NCBI GenBank assembly: GCA_030248295.1
Contig: JASANH010000737.1
Coordinates: forward strand, 23,927 to 87,926
Source: Mesodorylaimus sp. YZB2_4
Lineage: Eukaryota; Nematoda; Enoplea; Dorylaimida; Dorylaimidae
Length of the DNA stretch: 64,000 bases
Reading direction: 5' to 3'
The notes under the pieces were generated by a model that ran no database searches, was not told the DNA's origin, and worked only from the letters and a program-made list of their open reading frames with translations. The translations under genes and the position numbers were made by a program. Shown one piece after another: positions 1 to 12,486 of the stretch. Each line of letters opens with the position of its first letter. Within the stretch, counting starts at the first letter, position 1.

Positions 1-335
1 AGAATTCCGCATAGCCGTATCTTTTAGACAAGATTATGCAAAAACACTAGTTCCGTCATTTCGTCTCCTGCTTCCGAGAGTCTAAAAAATGCTTCCTAAT
101 CACACTCATTTCACTCGCGCTTTCCCCTTCAAACAGTGCTATGAGACGCCTCAATTCAGGAGGTTCTATATATATATATAAAATTAACAGTGCAGATGGG
201 ATAAAATCATGGGACTAAACGTTGATGATAGCGATTTTATCAACTGCATATAATGCATGTGGGCGACTGCCCCCTATGTGTCATTTTGAAGCTCGGTAGG
301 TTGTTTATATGTAAATCTGGATTTCACAGCCTTAC
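1..335. other. Non-coding stretch downstream of the last visible DENND5 exon
   Basis: No exon is visible here on the minus strand, so this is probably intron of the DENND5-like gene, whose remaining exons must lie left of the window. A short TA microsatellite sits at about 167-180. An open frame continues past the donor at 335-331 (GTAAGG on minus) to a stop at 274, but it loses resemblance to the family there, so I do not treat it as coding. Confidence 0.5.
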
Positions 336-3300
336 CTGGAGTGAGGTAAACAGGAGGCACTGCTTTGCCTTCATCCGATACTTTCTCCAATTCTTGTAAC
401 GCCAACAAATGATTCCACAATGCTGACTTTCCCTGAAACGAATCACACCTGATTTTTGTCGATGATAAAAAATATTCATCCTTTGGAGTTTTCAAGGATT
501 TCCACTCTTAAAAAATGTTTATAAAGTAGTCATATAAGTTTTCAATTTAAATTGACCGAGTCACATTTTTTAGTTATAAATGTCGAAAGCCAATCGCAGA
601 GCGTCGCATAGCTTTCGAGACGCTCCCTCAATGCTTTCATTTTTTTCTAGCCATTGTCGCTCACTGTCTACAGTAGACACACCAGTGCATCTTCGACAGG
701 TGTGTTCCAGTCAAATGGCTAGTTCCCTCTTATCTCTTCATCAAAAAATACTGTTTACCTTCTTCTTATGTAAACCATGACTCCATATCCTTTCGATCAA
801 ATCGCACAGACTCGCCACCAACGTATTCTCCTCGACACCAGTTATACTTAAATCGGCGTGACCCAATTCCACAGCCTCTTTACCCATTTTTTCGACCAGC
901 ATTCTTTTCGTCTTAGCTTTTGCTTCGCGCAATAATTGTTCAACGAAGCGCCAATTCGTTTGAGCTACTTGAGCTGGCGTTAAATCGTTGGCCAAACCAG
1001 TCAGATTTGTGCTATTTCTATAACTTTTCGCTGTGCCACCGACTTGATTCGCCGCATAGCGCTGAAATGGTACACTAAGTTAAGAAAACTTTGCGAGCAG
1101 GCAATTGACGATTTCTTGATGCACTGATCCAGATATTCTATAAGTGCACAACTACATGAATGTGGCAAGCAGTAAGTCCAGCAAACTAGAATGCCTAGCA
1201 GTGACAGTGGCTGCTGTCATTGCATGACTCTGTGCAAATGTCAGCAACAAATTCTCAAAAGGTTCTCCGAATCAACCTAAAAATTTTTATCGATTCATAA
1301 CTGTGTTAGCCCTGTCACTGTCGCCCTCGTTATAGCCTCGCAAAATTAAACGTCTACCGTTTACGACAGATGCCGGGCTTTCACCTCGTGGCCTGGTGGG
1401 TCAGGCATCTGCCTCTCACGCCAGGCGCGCAGTTACGGGCGAGTGTTCGACTCGAGGGCCAGTAAATCATTTCGTGTAAAATGTGTCCCTTCACCCTCGA
1501 GTGCGCATAAGCGTTTGGTGATGTGGTAAAACATGAACATGAGATGCGCATTTATGAGAGCGCTCGATCAAGCAAGCCAATTTCAATAACAAACTGGTTT
1601 TCTACGCTCTCACTTGTCCTCCAATCCAAACATTTTTTGCATAGTGACATAACATGTCCTATTCTGGTCTCCCCTAAGCCACCACCAGTTCGCTGTTTTT
1701 ATTCATTTTTCCGCTCTCCGCCTGTTAGTGATTCAAAGTCAGCAAGCCATCGCCTTTCAACCAATTGTAAGTCATTTCACGCTAAGCAGCAGACGAAATA
1801 GCATTGAGTGACACTATTAACAATTCTTTGAACGGAAACCAGTTCAGTTAGTTGAATATATCTCCCTCAATTTAAACAAATATCCCGTTTTATGTCTACA
1901 AAAATGTAAACCATTCAACCTCTTCCCTTTCTCCTAGCTCTCAGAAAAAAACTATTTTTGGTCATACTTACATCATTTGCGCTTTGTTCCTTTTGCCTCA
2001 AATGTCTATATCTTTGCTTCCAAGGACTTCGTTGAGGGCTACAAAAAAAATCAAGCTCCGTTAAAACGAGGGTTAGTTGCCCGTTTATATCCATCTACAT
2101 ACTAAATTAAATTTCCCCCCAATAAAGCAAAAATCGATTCGTTACCTAGCCGGCGGCGGACGATTCAAAACGTTTGCATCGAGTAGCGGAAAAAAGCCAG
2201 GCTCGTGTACTCGACCAAACCCGACTCCTCCACTCGTCGCCGATGCTACGCCCGAGTCAGGCGAATCGATCAACGAGTCCAAAACGTGCGGTCTTGGAAC
2301 TTCGTAATCGAAGCTTTCTTCCCTTTTCGCAATCATTTCCTCTATGGAATAAGAAAAAAAATGCAATGTTATCGTTCGCTTGACTGACTACCCTCTAGCC
2401 AAAATTTAACGATTTCGGTAAGCTTCTTCAATAAAACTCATGTTTCTCCTCAAACTCAGACTTAAAAAATTGACTAATTTTTCACTTCTTCAATCCCTCA
2501 AGGATCGAGCATATGTTTTCAATACCTCACGCCGGTAGGTATTCCCAAAAAAGCTTTCAAAGAAACCAGAAAATCAATTGTACTCAGCCCCCCCCCCAAA
2601 AAAAAAATTTCATAACTAAGGCCAATTCATGGCTGGCATCAGTCTTTGAAATCTCCTTCAAAAATTTTAAGGCTACGATAGTAAACTTAGGATGGAACTG
2701 ACAGATTCCACGATCAGATCAAACTGACGAATCAGGCGCAAGATACGACATAAACAATTCTTATATAATCAACCTGATTTGATCAAATTAACTGGATAAG
2801 AAATTAGTAGTCAAAATTTCGCATGGATTCCCCATTTCCAGCAAACGTTTCTCAAAATCAGCATCCTATTCCGCAGAAAACAAACCAAAGCGCGCAATTC
2901 ACCTGTCCAGGCAACTGAAGGGCAAGCTTCGTAAGTCGGCGTTCTGACCATGGCATCACCATAACGTTCCCTCAAATCAATTAATCGTTGATCAAATAAC
3001 TCCAAAAATGGATCCGGTGTTTCCCATTGAGCCAAAATCTTGTTATCGATAAAACTAGTGAACATTTGCGTTTCAATAAAAGCTGATAAAAATGGTAAAT
3101 GCGATTCAGGTTGATCGGATAAAAAACTAGCTTTGTCAAAATTTTGCATGGATTCACGATTGCTAGCAAATGTTTCCTTATCGTTGTAATTGCCAATAAT
3201 AAAATGATCATACGAGAAAAGCATATAAACGAATCGATTGAAGAAAACTTCACGAATCGCATTATTGAAACGCATTTCTTCAAAATATCGACGACACGAT

Positions 3301-6300
3301 GGCGAATTTCGATAAGCATTCAATGATTCTAATTCTTGTTGTAAATTTTCTAAAGGGACATTAACACCAGCCCGTCTTGCCAATGCCGTAATACGAGCCA
3401 ATGGTGCACTTTCTTTCAATACGTCCAGCGGAAGCGGTGGAAGCTGAGAACGATGCGGGAGACCAGCCGCGCTTCGATTATTATTCAAAGCCGAACTATT
3501 GTTCTCCATCGATGGCATATTGCCCGATTCCATATTCGCCGTCAGGCTGTCTTCATCGAAACTTCTTGACATTCGTTTCCACTAAAATAAAAGAAACTAG
3601 AAACTCGTTTTTCAGCCTTTTGCAATGCGCTATGATTCGAAAAACTGATCACGAAATTGGTCAATTTGATTACCCTGATCAGATTTATCGGTTCTAAGCT
3701 TCTGACTCACCTTATGATTAGGCCAGCAAGTATTACCAGTTATCAGTCCAGTCAGTAAGACCATCTGATCAGACTCAGGGTGCAAAACACAAAAGTCTGA
3801 CTCCTCCAATAGGCCAGCTAGCGTAATCAGTCCAGCCGGTAAAACCATCTGGTCAGATTTATCAATCCGAACCCCAGCCTCTGACTCACCTGATAATCAC
3901 CCCGTCGCCCCTTCGGTCCACTGCCTGAGTAGTGCATGGCCGCTTGTTCGTAAATCATCGCCGCATTCTCTCGTTCAGAATATCGATCAAAAACGTACTC
4001 TAATTCTTTCACTAATTCTTTACGATCAGGCAAAGCTGGCACGTCCTCAGGCAATTCCACATGACGGGTATCAATATCAACTAGACAAATGTTCGACTAA
4101 AATGCAAAAAAATTAAGGAAACATTTATGAAATGTTAAAAAGTCCCTAAAAATTGCATACTTGAAGAACTTCTTCTGGAATGTTTTCTTCATACCAAAGG
4201 CCCATAATAAATGGCAAAGGTGCTTCGAGAAACATGGCTTGCGAATAAGGTATAATTGGGACATAAACGTGTTGCCAACGAAATGGGAATAAAAGCGATG
4301 TCAATGTTTCCGACACCAACATCAGTTGCTGAAGAACTGAAATAAACATTCGAAATTTTTAAGTGCAATTAAGAAAGGCGAATTCCAGTTTAAAAAATGT
4401 GACTTTTTAAAGTTTCTAAGCCCCCTGCTTTTAGTTCTATCCAAGCGAGAATGCCTCAAAATCTTTCAGTTACATCATTTTCTTCTTCGATTTTGTTTAC
4501 ATAGTTCACAGCGTTGAAGCAAGCGAACTCGCTGTATCGTGAAACGAAACTAATTTAATCATACAACTTCATCAAAAAGGCAGCAAGACTTCTAGAGCAG
4601 AAACGGTGAGATCGATCGCGCGAAAAAGGCGAGAACACGCGATGCGCCTCGCATCAGAAACAGAATAAAGGCTAGTAAGCGCAGAGAAGATAAACAAGAA
4701 ATTTTTACCTTTTGAACACAACAAAACTTGATGTTCGAGTAAAACGCATGTATAAACTTTCAAAAATATGTCCACCGGTAATAAATCAAAAACTTGTCGT
4801 AATGAATAATCGAAAAATGGCAATTCATTTATTCCTGGTCGTTGACATACAATGTCATTATTTGCCAAAGTTAGTTTTAAACTTCGCCCAGGCGGCGGTA
4901 ATGGAACTTCGTATAAAAGCCAATAAACGTAAGATTCCAAGGGCAAAGGTGGCGGATTTAAATTAGCAACAAACGAATATAGTGTCCTTAGAACACTCTC
5001 GCACGCACCCACCATCGGCAAACGAGTAGTCATGGCTAAACATTTGCAAACGAATAATTTATCTTTCGATGCGTCATAAAATGATGTCCGTTTCGATCGA
5101 TGACTACGACCTCGACGAGGCAACGTATGAGAGCCACCACGACTAGAACCACTCGATTCATCCTGAAACATGATGCTGATTGTGTGCTGTGTGTTCATGC
5201 TCCACATACTGCACAGTACGGCCTGCATGCCAGTATCAGCAGAAATCTCTGACTTGCAGGCTGCAGGTCGAGACTAACCAAATTATGTGATAGCAAGCGA
5301 TGGTGGCCAGACACTGTGATGGCAAGCTTAGCTGCCATTGGCTGCCGTCTCACACTGCACTGTCCAACAGTGCCACATTAGAAGAGTATTCTAACACAAT
5401 GCTTCTCTCATGTCATGTCAAACTTTATGATAGCCAAGCACTGTGCAGCGCACTCGAGTGCCAAGGTGAATATAGATTGACAATTATTTTTTACCTAGCC
5501 GATAGTCGACCTAGCGTGAGGCAGACGCCTTAACCCTCTAGGCCACGACCGGGATTTAGGCGCCCCTCACTTGCATTTCCTTGACAACTAAAACACGCTT
5601 TTCCGGATTCCCAAAAAACTTTAGCAGCAACTTTGCAGAAGTTTTCACTTCATCAATTTGATGCAAACCAAAACATTGGGTAATCAGGGTAACTATTGTA
5701 ACTGCTGCTAGTTCTTCTAAGCTTCCCCTTGTCTACTTTAGCAACCCCTAAAAAGTTTTCTGAGTCCGACACGCGATAGAGAAAAATTGCACTAAAATTC
5801 CTGGAGGTAATAGATGACAGAGAACAGACAAAAGGGGCCTGCTCACCAATCTCAATCGACTCGCCGAATGTTCGTCGTTTCCCGAATTGCCCAAAGCACC
5901 AGCCGACGGTCCATTACTTCCGGTCAGTTCACGCAGATGTAAACTATGCAAGGACTGCATGGCTTGAATAATATGAGCATGAACCACTTCTTCCCAAAAC
6001 GTCAATGCGCAACCATCCGAACGCGATCCATCGGCTCGAATACAAGCGAAAGTGTGAAACGAAGGTTCGGCTGGTATATCCTTCTGTGTACAGAATCGTA
6101 ATCCTTTCGGCAGGCATAACTGAAACAAAAATGATGCTTTATGATAGCTTGGAAACCAAGAAGAACTATATGCATTCCAAAGATCAAATTCGGATGCATT
6201 TTTGAAAAAGGACCTGTAAATGCGTACCGGAAGAATTTCCTCCGCGAATGGTTGCCCATCACGAATCTCTGGATAATGGCCCAATAATTTCGCCACATAC

Positions 6301-6511
6301 GATCGTTCTAATGGACCTACATTCGCCGCACCTTGAACTTTGCCTAAAAAATTTCAGGTTTCTCAGGATAAGGAAAATCCAGCGCCAAAAATGTGCCTGA
6401 TGGCAAAAAAAGTTCAACTACATAAAACTTACTGGCATATTGCTCTAATTCTAAACCCGTCGATACATCGAGACCATAAATAATAAAATAATCAATGAAT
6501 GTCGATTCCAT
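336..6511 (-). CDS. DENND5: DENND5/Rab6IP1-like Rab guanine-nucleotide exchange regulator, 3' part missing
   Basis: Eleven exons join in frame: 6433-6511, 6228-6343, 5847-6119, 4709-5162, 4161-4336, 3890-4096, 2903-3581, 2146-2341, 1972-2038, 759-1061 and 336-432, about 882 residues. All junctions have GT-AG and matching phase. The start ATG at 6511 has an in-frame TGA just upstream. Family marks in order are a uDENN start (DYFIIYGLD), [20 protein letters not shown], the central DENN stretch [41 protein letters not shown], and a first RUN domain with [19 protein letters not shown]. The vertebrate protein is near 1,290 residues and continues with PLAT and a second RUN domain, which must lie beyond the left edge. 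DENN proteins activate Rab GTPases, and DENND5 binds Rab6 and Rab39 on Golgi and endosomal membranes; that is family knowledge. Introns carry SINE copies at 1384-1555 and 5407-5556. Confidence 0.93.
1384..1555 (+). repeat. tRNA-derived SINE, near full length
   Basis: The head has a pol III A box (GTGGCCTGGTGGG) and a B box (TGTTCGACTC). A body with CCCTCGAGTGCGC and a tail rich in AACATGA follow. It lies in the intron between DENND5 exons nine and ten, antisense to the gene. The same head and body recur at 42245, 32372 (minus) and 61084 (minus). Confidence 0.8.
3640..3889 (-). repeat. Tandem degenerate duplication of a splice-donor region inside a DENND5 intron
   Basis: The intron between exons six and seven contains two to three diverged copies of a roughly 70-base unit, with a QxxTGACTCACC-type signal. 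On the minus strand the sequence GGTGAGTCAGA occurs at the true donor (about 3880-3890) and again near 3701-3711. Only the former follows open coding sequence. Confidence 0.5.
5407..5556 (-). repeat. tRNA-derived SINE in a DENND5 intron
   Basis: Read on the minus strand it has the GTGGCCTAGAGGGTTAAGGC head at 5556, the GCACTCGAG body and a CATGTCATG-type tail near 5407-5420. The middle (B-box region) is degraded. It sits in the 684-base intron between exons three and four. Confidence 0.65.
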
Positions 6512-8983
6512 GTTTTCTTGTACTTTTCACAAAACTAGGCATTCGACCGCTTCTTAGAGTAACGGAAAGGACGAGTGCCAGGAAACATTCAGGTTTCCCA
6601 TACTAACTAGCGAATGAGGGCCAGTTTGACGAGGCAACAAACAGCAAAGAGCCTTTTTATGAGGCGTCACGCGTTCAAGCGCGTCAGGGACTGAAAAATT
6701 TCTTGATTGACATGCTCCTCGTCGGCCACCGACTAGAAACAGCTCTATTTTGAGAAGAGCGGCTGGTAATTGGCCGCCCGCCCTGGGCAACCAGCCGCTA
6801 GCGCACGGGGTACGCAGTGTCATAAGCAGTCACCGACTTGACTACAGTAAAAAGAGGAGGGAGCTCAAAATTTTTGTTTGATCTTGTCTTTTTCTTTATT
6901 ATTGGCGGAGTGACAAGTGGAGCATGTGCAACAAGCTAAAAGCCCATGGCAACCAGGCAAGTCTTCCGACCTTGTTAATTAATCCTTATGGGTGCAGCTC
7001 TGTGCAGTATCGATGGCCTGTTGAGCAACAACATACGCAGGCATAAAAAATATATATTTACTGGAACCAGAGTTTATCTATGCTTCCCTCGGCGACACAT
7101 GCTTGCAATTACATTTCTGTGAGTATCTAATACTCATGAACAGTATCAAATGCATGATGAATGACATGATTACTTGCATGTCGTTTCAACAATACTCATT
7201 AAACTTTTGATGATGTGCTGGTTTCTCCTGGAGGAGGGGCCTGGGGGGGGGGGGGGGTCAGGAAGACCCTGACCCCTCACCCTCCTGACACGGTTGAGGT
7301 GGTCCTAGACACCGACATTCTAGAGACAGTCTCCTCGTTTGTCTTCTGTTCGACGATACTTAGTGAGTCATTCACTGCAAGGTCAGCGAGTGTTTCTGGT
7401 TCGCAAACCAGCCTCCAGCACTAGGAATCGAGCCTAGGATGACCCAGCCACTCGCTCGCAAGCAATGCGGGGGACGAATGCTGAGCAGCACCATCGCGGC
7501 CACATCAACCCGATGGGTTGACGCTCCTAGCTAGCTCAGGGAGGATCGATTCTTCTCTCCTACTCGCCATGGCCTGTCAGGCAGTGATGTTATACCAGCT
7601 GCAAAAGAAAATGTGCGATGTAATTATCAATGTACGACTCTCTGATCGCAGATCCCGCCACAAGTCGAGAAACGTCTGGACGTACTCCTTGGAGCTGGTC
7701 CTCACATGCCCATTTTCATGGCATATGTACCAGCACGTTCCCGCTGATATATCCGCATGGTTTCCAGAAGAAAGGGATTTTGAGACTAATGGGCGAAGTG
7801 TTTCTTTTGCCTGCTTGTATTCATGCATTTATTAACGCAGCCGCATGCTAGCATAGCAAAGAGCATTGGGCTCGCATATGCAAGTCGCGTTATTCGCGTG
7901 TTCAAATCGCAAGTACACTTGACTTGGCCTTCCTTAGGGCTCAGTCGTTTTATGAATGGTCCACTGGCCACCAGAGTGTGGTGTCTTCTGATTCTGCCTA
8001 ACATTACGCGCAGTCGGATCTCCTCGGAATGGTCACTGGCATAAGTGATCAGCCAGCTGCGGCCAGTCAGCCGGCCAGCCGGTTTGTGGTAAAGCGATAT
8101 ATACCTATTAATCCAGAGATCGATGTAACCCTTGCGCATGGTAGGCCATGGCGAGGAGGAGAAAGTTCTCGATATCCCCTGGCTGGTTTCACTTGCACGA
8201 GCAGGTATACTTGCAAAACTTTCCTTTCTCCAGTCAGAGTCTTTGTCCCGCCAACATACATCCCCTTCTACTGTACGCAAGGCCTGGTTACACTGGCAAG
8301 GCCTAGCGTTTTAGCCCCCAAAGTCCGTAACCCTAGATTCAGTTCGCTCACTAGGAGTTTTTGATTGTCAGTCGCATGCTCCCACGCCGACCAGGTGGTT
8401 GCAGGGCGGATCGGAAGTTTGACGTTCTTTTGCAATCTGTACAACATTATACAGTGCAGCAAGCCGTTGATGCGAAGCCCTCTTCCGCACTTTACTCCAC
8501 CCTTTCGCCTTGCCTAATGCCCTACACTCCTTATCTGCATCCTTGCATCCGTAGAGTACCTAGCTGGGAAATGAGCACTGAGTGGTCCCATCTTCGCCAT
8601 TGTTTCATTTTCCGACTCGTGTTTCCGAGTGTCGAAGTATTCGTGTACAAGTTCATAAGTTAGCCGAAGCCAAAACGGAAATTAGCTCGCAATAATCTTG
8701 AGATTTTCTTGAAACTCTTCTTCGACGATGTCAAACTACGTCAGAAACGCATGCTTGACGCAAAGCCACCCGCCACGAAATCAATCGTAATCTTCACTTT
8801 CCAGTGATTTGCCGACGTTGGTCGAGTCAGGCTTAGTCGCTCTTTGTAATAGATCGATTCTTGTAGCTTTTCGCAGTCTCTGGCATCATTGATAGAGAGA
8901 ACACCGTTTCCAAAAATCGTTGGCACGACCTACTGCAGCGTTCTTTCGATTTCCTCTGATCTTGTGCAAGAAACCACGAGAAT
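6512..8983. other. Intergenic stretch between DENND5 and the first 7TM receptor
   Basis: No convincing gene was found. Open frames here are short, and they lack domains and splice structure. There is a G-run of about 15 at 7243-7257 and a tRNA-like relic near 7839-7912. The block at 7500-7570 (CATCAACCCG followed by CTCGCCATGGCCTG) also resembles sequence near 49228-49300, so it is dispersed repeat. Confidence 0.5.
7839..7912 (+). other. tRNA-Ala-like relic, probably a retroposon head
   Basis: It shows an A-box-like CTAGCATAGCAAAG, a region resembling an anticodon loop (CTCGCAT) and a B-box-like GTGTTCAAATCGC in tRNA spacing. The stems pair poorly and no acceptor stem closes, so it is not called as a working tRNA gene. 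Confidence 0.3.
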
Positions 8984-10174
8984 ATGAATTCTTCAGTGAC
9001 CATCCCCACCATCTCCTGGTTTTCTTTAAACGCCAACTTATCTCTGCCAAGTATAACCGGCGTCTGGCCATGGGGACATCTTCTCTCAATCGACGACTGG
9101 TCATCTATGATTACTCGATTGAGAGCCACCAGAAGTGGCATTCGCGCCTTTGGTACTTACTCGCAATTCCCCTTTTACTTCCTGGGTTTCCTGGGTGGTG
9201 CCCTGACCATACTCACTGTGCGCTGTATGCCCCCGCAGTCAGTCACTGCATTCCACCGAGTTCTTTCGCTTATCGCACTGCTTGATATGATCTTCGTTAT
9301 CTTAAAATTTGGTAGATACTTAGCCCAGCTTCACGACATGAGCAACCCCAGCTTACTGTACTTTTATGCTTACGCCTCGGCCATAGCTTACACGTGTTCA
9401 TTGACCAGTGATATCATCGCTTTGTGGCTGAGTATGGAACGGTATTTGGCCTTGGCTTGGCCTATTTTCTATCAAGGGTTGCTACCTGGCCAAAAACGAC
9501 GAGGTTGGCTATTCGCAATATTTCTCTCCTTGCTTTTAGGGTCGACTCGCATGCACTACGCTTTCGACACATTCGACTATCCTGGCGCCGTGAAAAATGA
9601 GCAATGGTTTCAAGGCGCTGTTTTTTTCAGCGATACAGTAATCCCTTTTATAATAACAGGAATCATGCTTATTTTTGTGCTCGGTATAACCAAGGTTGTG
9701 AGCAAGAGACTGAGGCAAAAGATGGTCCACGTTCGTCAAATAGGGCAACCCACAAATAAACAGAAGGAGATCAATGAGGCGCTTAAAACTGTTTCTTTGT
9801 TGAGTGTCCTATTGGCTATGTTTTTCCTTAACCAGCTCGCTTATATCATGTACACCGTGGCTGGGTTTTTGATGACCAAGGCGGGCGCATCATTGACTTA
9901 TTCGAGTTCACTGGAAGATATAACAAGGTACATGAGCGCGCTATACTTTGCTTACATCGGAACGGGTCTCAGTGCCCCACTGGAAACCATATCTCGATCC
10001 TTGCCATTTTATATGTATTTCGTGTTTTGTAGTAGTTTTCGTCAGGAATTTTTCAAAGTCATGAAGAAATTCAGCTTTGGGTCATCGATCGAAATTTTAA
10101 TCAGTAATCATAAAGGATTGGGAAAAAGTGGAGCTGATCGAAGACATCAGAATATAGATAATGGCAGAAATTAG
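8984..10174 (+). CDS. Rhodopsin-class 7TM receptor, intronless
   Basis: An uninterrupted 396-residue frame starts at an ATG. Seven hydrophobic segments are visible at about residues 62-80, 91-112, 127-150, 174-190, 211-236, 268-295 and 313-331. The third is followed by MERY (151-154), a variant of the DRY motif, and a basic third intracellular loop (KVVSKRLRQK) precedes the sixth. The amino end has N-glycosylation sites (NSS, NLS). The usual NPxxY at the end of segment seven is replaced by LPFYMY (340-345), followed by the helix-8-like FCSSFRQEFF. The conserved cysteine at the top of segment three is not seen. It resembles peptide-receptor-type or nematode chemoreceptor GPCRs in general layout, and I cannot name a ligand. 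It is only weakly similar to the Srsx-like cluster at 36-48.6 kb. Lack of introns could mean a retrocopy, but the frame is intact. Confidence 0.8.
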   Translation: MNSSVTIPTISWFSLNANLSLPSITGVWPWGHLLSIDDWSSMITRLRATRSGIRAFGTYSQFPFYFLGFLGGALTILTVRCMPPQSVTAFHRVLSLIALLDMIFVILKFGRYLAQLHDMSNPSLLYFYAYASAIAYTCSLTSDIIALWLSMERYLALAWPIFYQGLLPGQKRRGWLFAIFLSLLLGSTRMHYAFDTFDYPGAVKNEQWFQGAVFFSDTVIPFIITGIMLIFVLGITKVVSKRLRQKMVHVRQIGQPTNKQKEINEALKTVSLLSVLLAMFFLNQLAYIMYTVAGFLMTKAGASLTYSSSLEDITRYMSALYFAYIGTGLSAPLETISRSLPFYMYFVFCSSFRQEFFKVMKKFSFGSSIEILISNHKGLGKSGADRRHQNIDNGRN

Positions 10175-10738
10175 GTCCAAGGTTTTTAGAGCTTACTTAA
10201 AAATGTGTGTTTATTACAAAAACGCGTTGTTGAATAAGTAAATTGTGTCATCTTTCGCGTCTATTATATCAATTGTTTTGTGTCTGTGTTTGCGCTTTCT
10301 GGACTCACATTATTTTCATCCTGTATCATGTCAATTTGTATCACATGCCAGTAATTTCACGAATAAGCACCTTAGCAGTACAATTCTCTTTTATTATCTC
10401 AAAACAAGGTCTCACAGTAGACTGAGCACGAGCACTTTGAGACACCTGCTGTACAAAAAGCGAGTATCCATGTGCCAGCCAAACCGAGGGCAGTCTTAAT
10501 GCGTTTCACAGTTAGCTTTAGCCGCACAATGAACAGAAGACAGACTGCTAGAGAAATTTGTAAAATCTCAGATCCATGTTGTTATTTCATAGTTTCGGGC
10601 TGTCACTGGGGAGCTATGTGGATCTTTAGGATGGAATTACTTTTTTCTTTGCAGCGGACACATGTGAAATGATGTTAATATGTTATTATATATATGTTAA
10701 CATGTTTTTAAATATGCCTTAAAACGTTATTATATACA

Positions 10739-10972
10739 GTATATGATATCTATGTTATATGTATGCTATGTATGTTATATGTATGCTATGTATGTTATGT
10801 GTATGCTATGCATGTTATATGTATGGTATGTATGTTATGTGTATGCTATGCATGTTATATGTATGGTATGTATGTTATATGTGTGGTATGTATGTTATAT
10901 GTATGTTTTGTATGTTATATGTATGGTATGTAAGTTATATGTATAGTATGTATGTTATATGTATGCAGCATA
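10739..10972. repeat. Short tandem satellite, about 20-bp unit
   Basis: About eleven to twelve copies of the 20-bp unit TATGTTATATGTATGCTATG occur with small substitutions (GCTATG, GGTATG, GTTTTG variants). It creates spurious open frames in several phases, which I reject as genes. Confidence 0.9.
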
Positions 10973-12486
10973 ACATGCTCTATATGTATCAGTTTGGCGC
11001 TATGGGGAGATACTGTAGGTTTTCAGGATGTGCGAGTAGATTGCACCAAGGAGAACCGCCAGCGGCGCCAGTCCTTCATACAGTATCCTTTGAGCTCGTA
11101 CATACATAATGGCTTCAATAATGACATCGGTAAGTGCGTGATTAATGAGGTTGCGAGTACACACCGGATCACATCGCCCGACCCGAGTTCGTTATAAGTC
11201 GCCGAAGTTCCTCGTGATAAAGACCTTGCACAAATCATCAGAACGTGGTGGCGTTGGTGTAAAGGTGACTGTGAGAGAATATGAGATGGAGACATCTCAC
11301 GCGCGCCAATATTCATCTTTTGTTATTCCCTACTATCCTTAGCAGATGATAAAATAACTTTCTTTCATATTTCCCACAATAGTGGTCAAATAATTTTTTA
11401 AAAACTTGAGCAGATCTAAAAGCGACTAGGGTCTGTCCACTGGAGACAAGATTTAACCAATCCGAATAATAGGCGTGAATATTAGGGACAACTCTGTCAT
11501 AACCTCTGGAGTCAGAGACAGGCTATACTGGTTAAGCAAAGAAATACCTAATTATATCAGCCTCACGTTAAAGTTGCATCTAGTCTTCACAAAAGATATC
11601 GCTTACACAGCCATATTGTGCTGGACACTAGCTCCTGTCAGAACCTCCACTACTGACGGATGTGAGGGTACCTATCACTTTTGAACACAGCAAACTGTTT
11701 TGCAATTGTAACATGGAAGGTGGTCAAGGGGCTATTATTTGTGCAGATTTGGTGTTTGGGTACAGACTATATTGCTCTTCCAACCAGGTACATATACCTA
11801 AAAAGTTATGTCATTTTCAGGAATCAAATGTCATTTTAGATACTCGTACGACCTGCGAAAAATCGTCAATTCCTTGTTAGAGTTTGGCTAGTGGCACCCA
11901 TTCATTAGAGTTGACAAGAATGCTTATGAGAGCTGTCACATATGGACCCTTCCCTTTGCAGAAATTACTCCGAAAAATTGGTCGTTCTCACAGCTTACAA
12001 TTTGTCTGGCATTCTTGGAAGTTACGCAGAACGAAAACGTGGAATGAAAGACTTTATGCATGCATGCATTAAGCATATACTGCAAATCCTAGAGTCGAAC
12101 AACTATGAAAATGTTTCTGTAACTGCTTATAGTGGTTATCTTGCAAAATTGTTGAATTTTCACCCTGTTGACCCGATCTTTGAAAAAAGTGACCCGACCT
12201 GACCCAAAATTAAGCTGACCTGACTCGACTCGATCTGGGGTCTAGTTGCGAGTAAGACTTATTTCCTTCAAGCAGCCGAGGATACCAGGCATCCTGAGCC
12301 TCCTTACCACAGTAAACCTTAGCTCGTGCAGGAGTTTTTCATGTCACATGAGACCGTCTTTCAAACAGTGCCATTATTGTTCCTTTTCGTGCACTTTAAA
12401 AACATGACAATCAGAAACTATTCCACGCAAAAAAAGATTTTATCTTTATTTTTCTTGATTGACGTCGTACAAATATTGCAAGCTTT
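10973..12486. other. Intergenic stretch without a recognisable gene
   Basis: Only short open frames without domains or splice support are present. A minus-strand AATAAA at 12450-12445 is the likely polyadenylation signal of the lectin gene that begins at 13564. Confidence 0.5.

Noticed and set aside
2077-2387. Plus-strand frames overlapping 2142-2366
   Set aside because: They are antisense shadows of the DENND5 exon at 2146-2341, which splices in phase with its neighbours.
10743-11109. Long frames of M, Y and C residues over 10743-11109
   Set aside because: They are translations of the 20-bp satellite in several phases.
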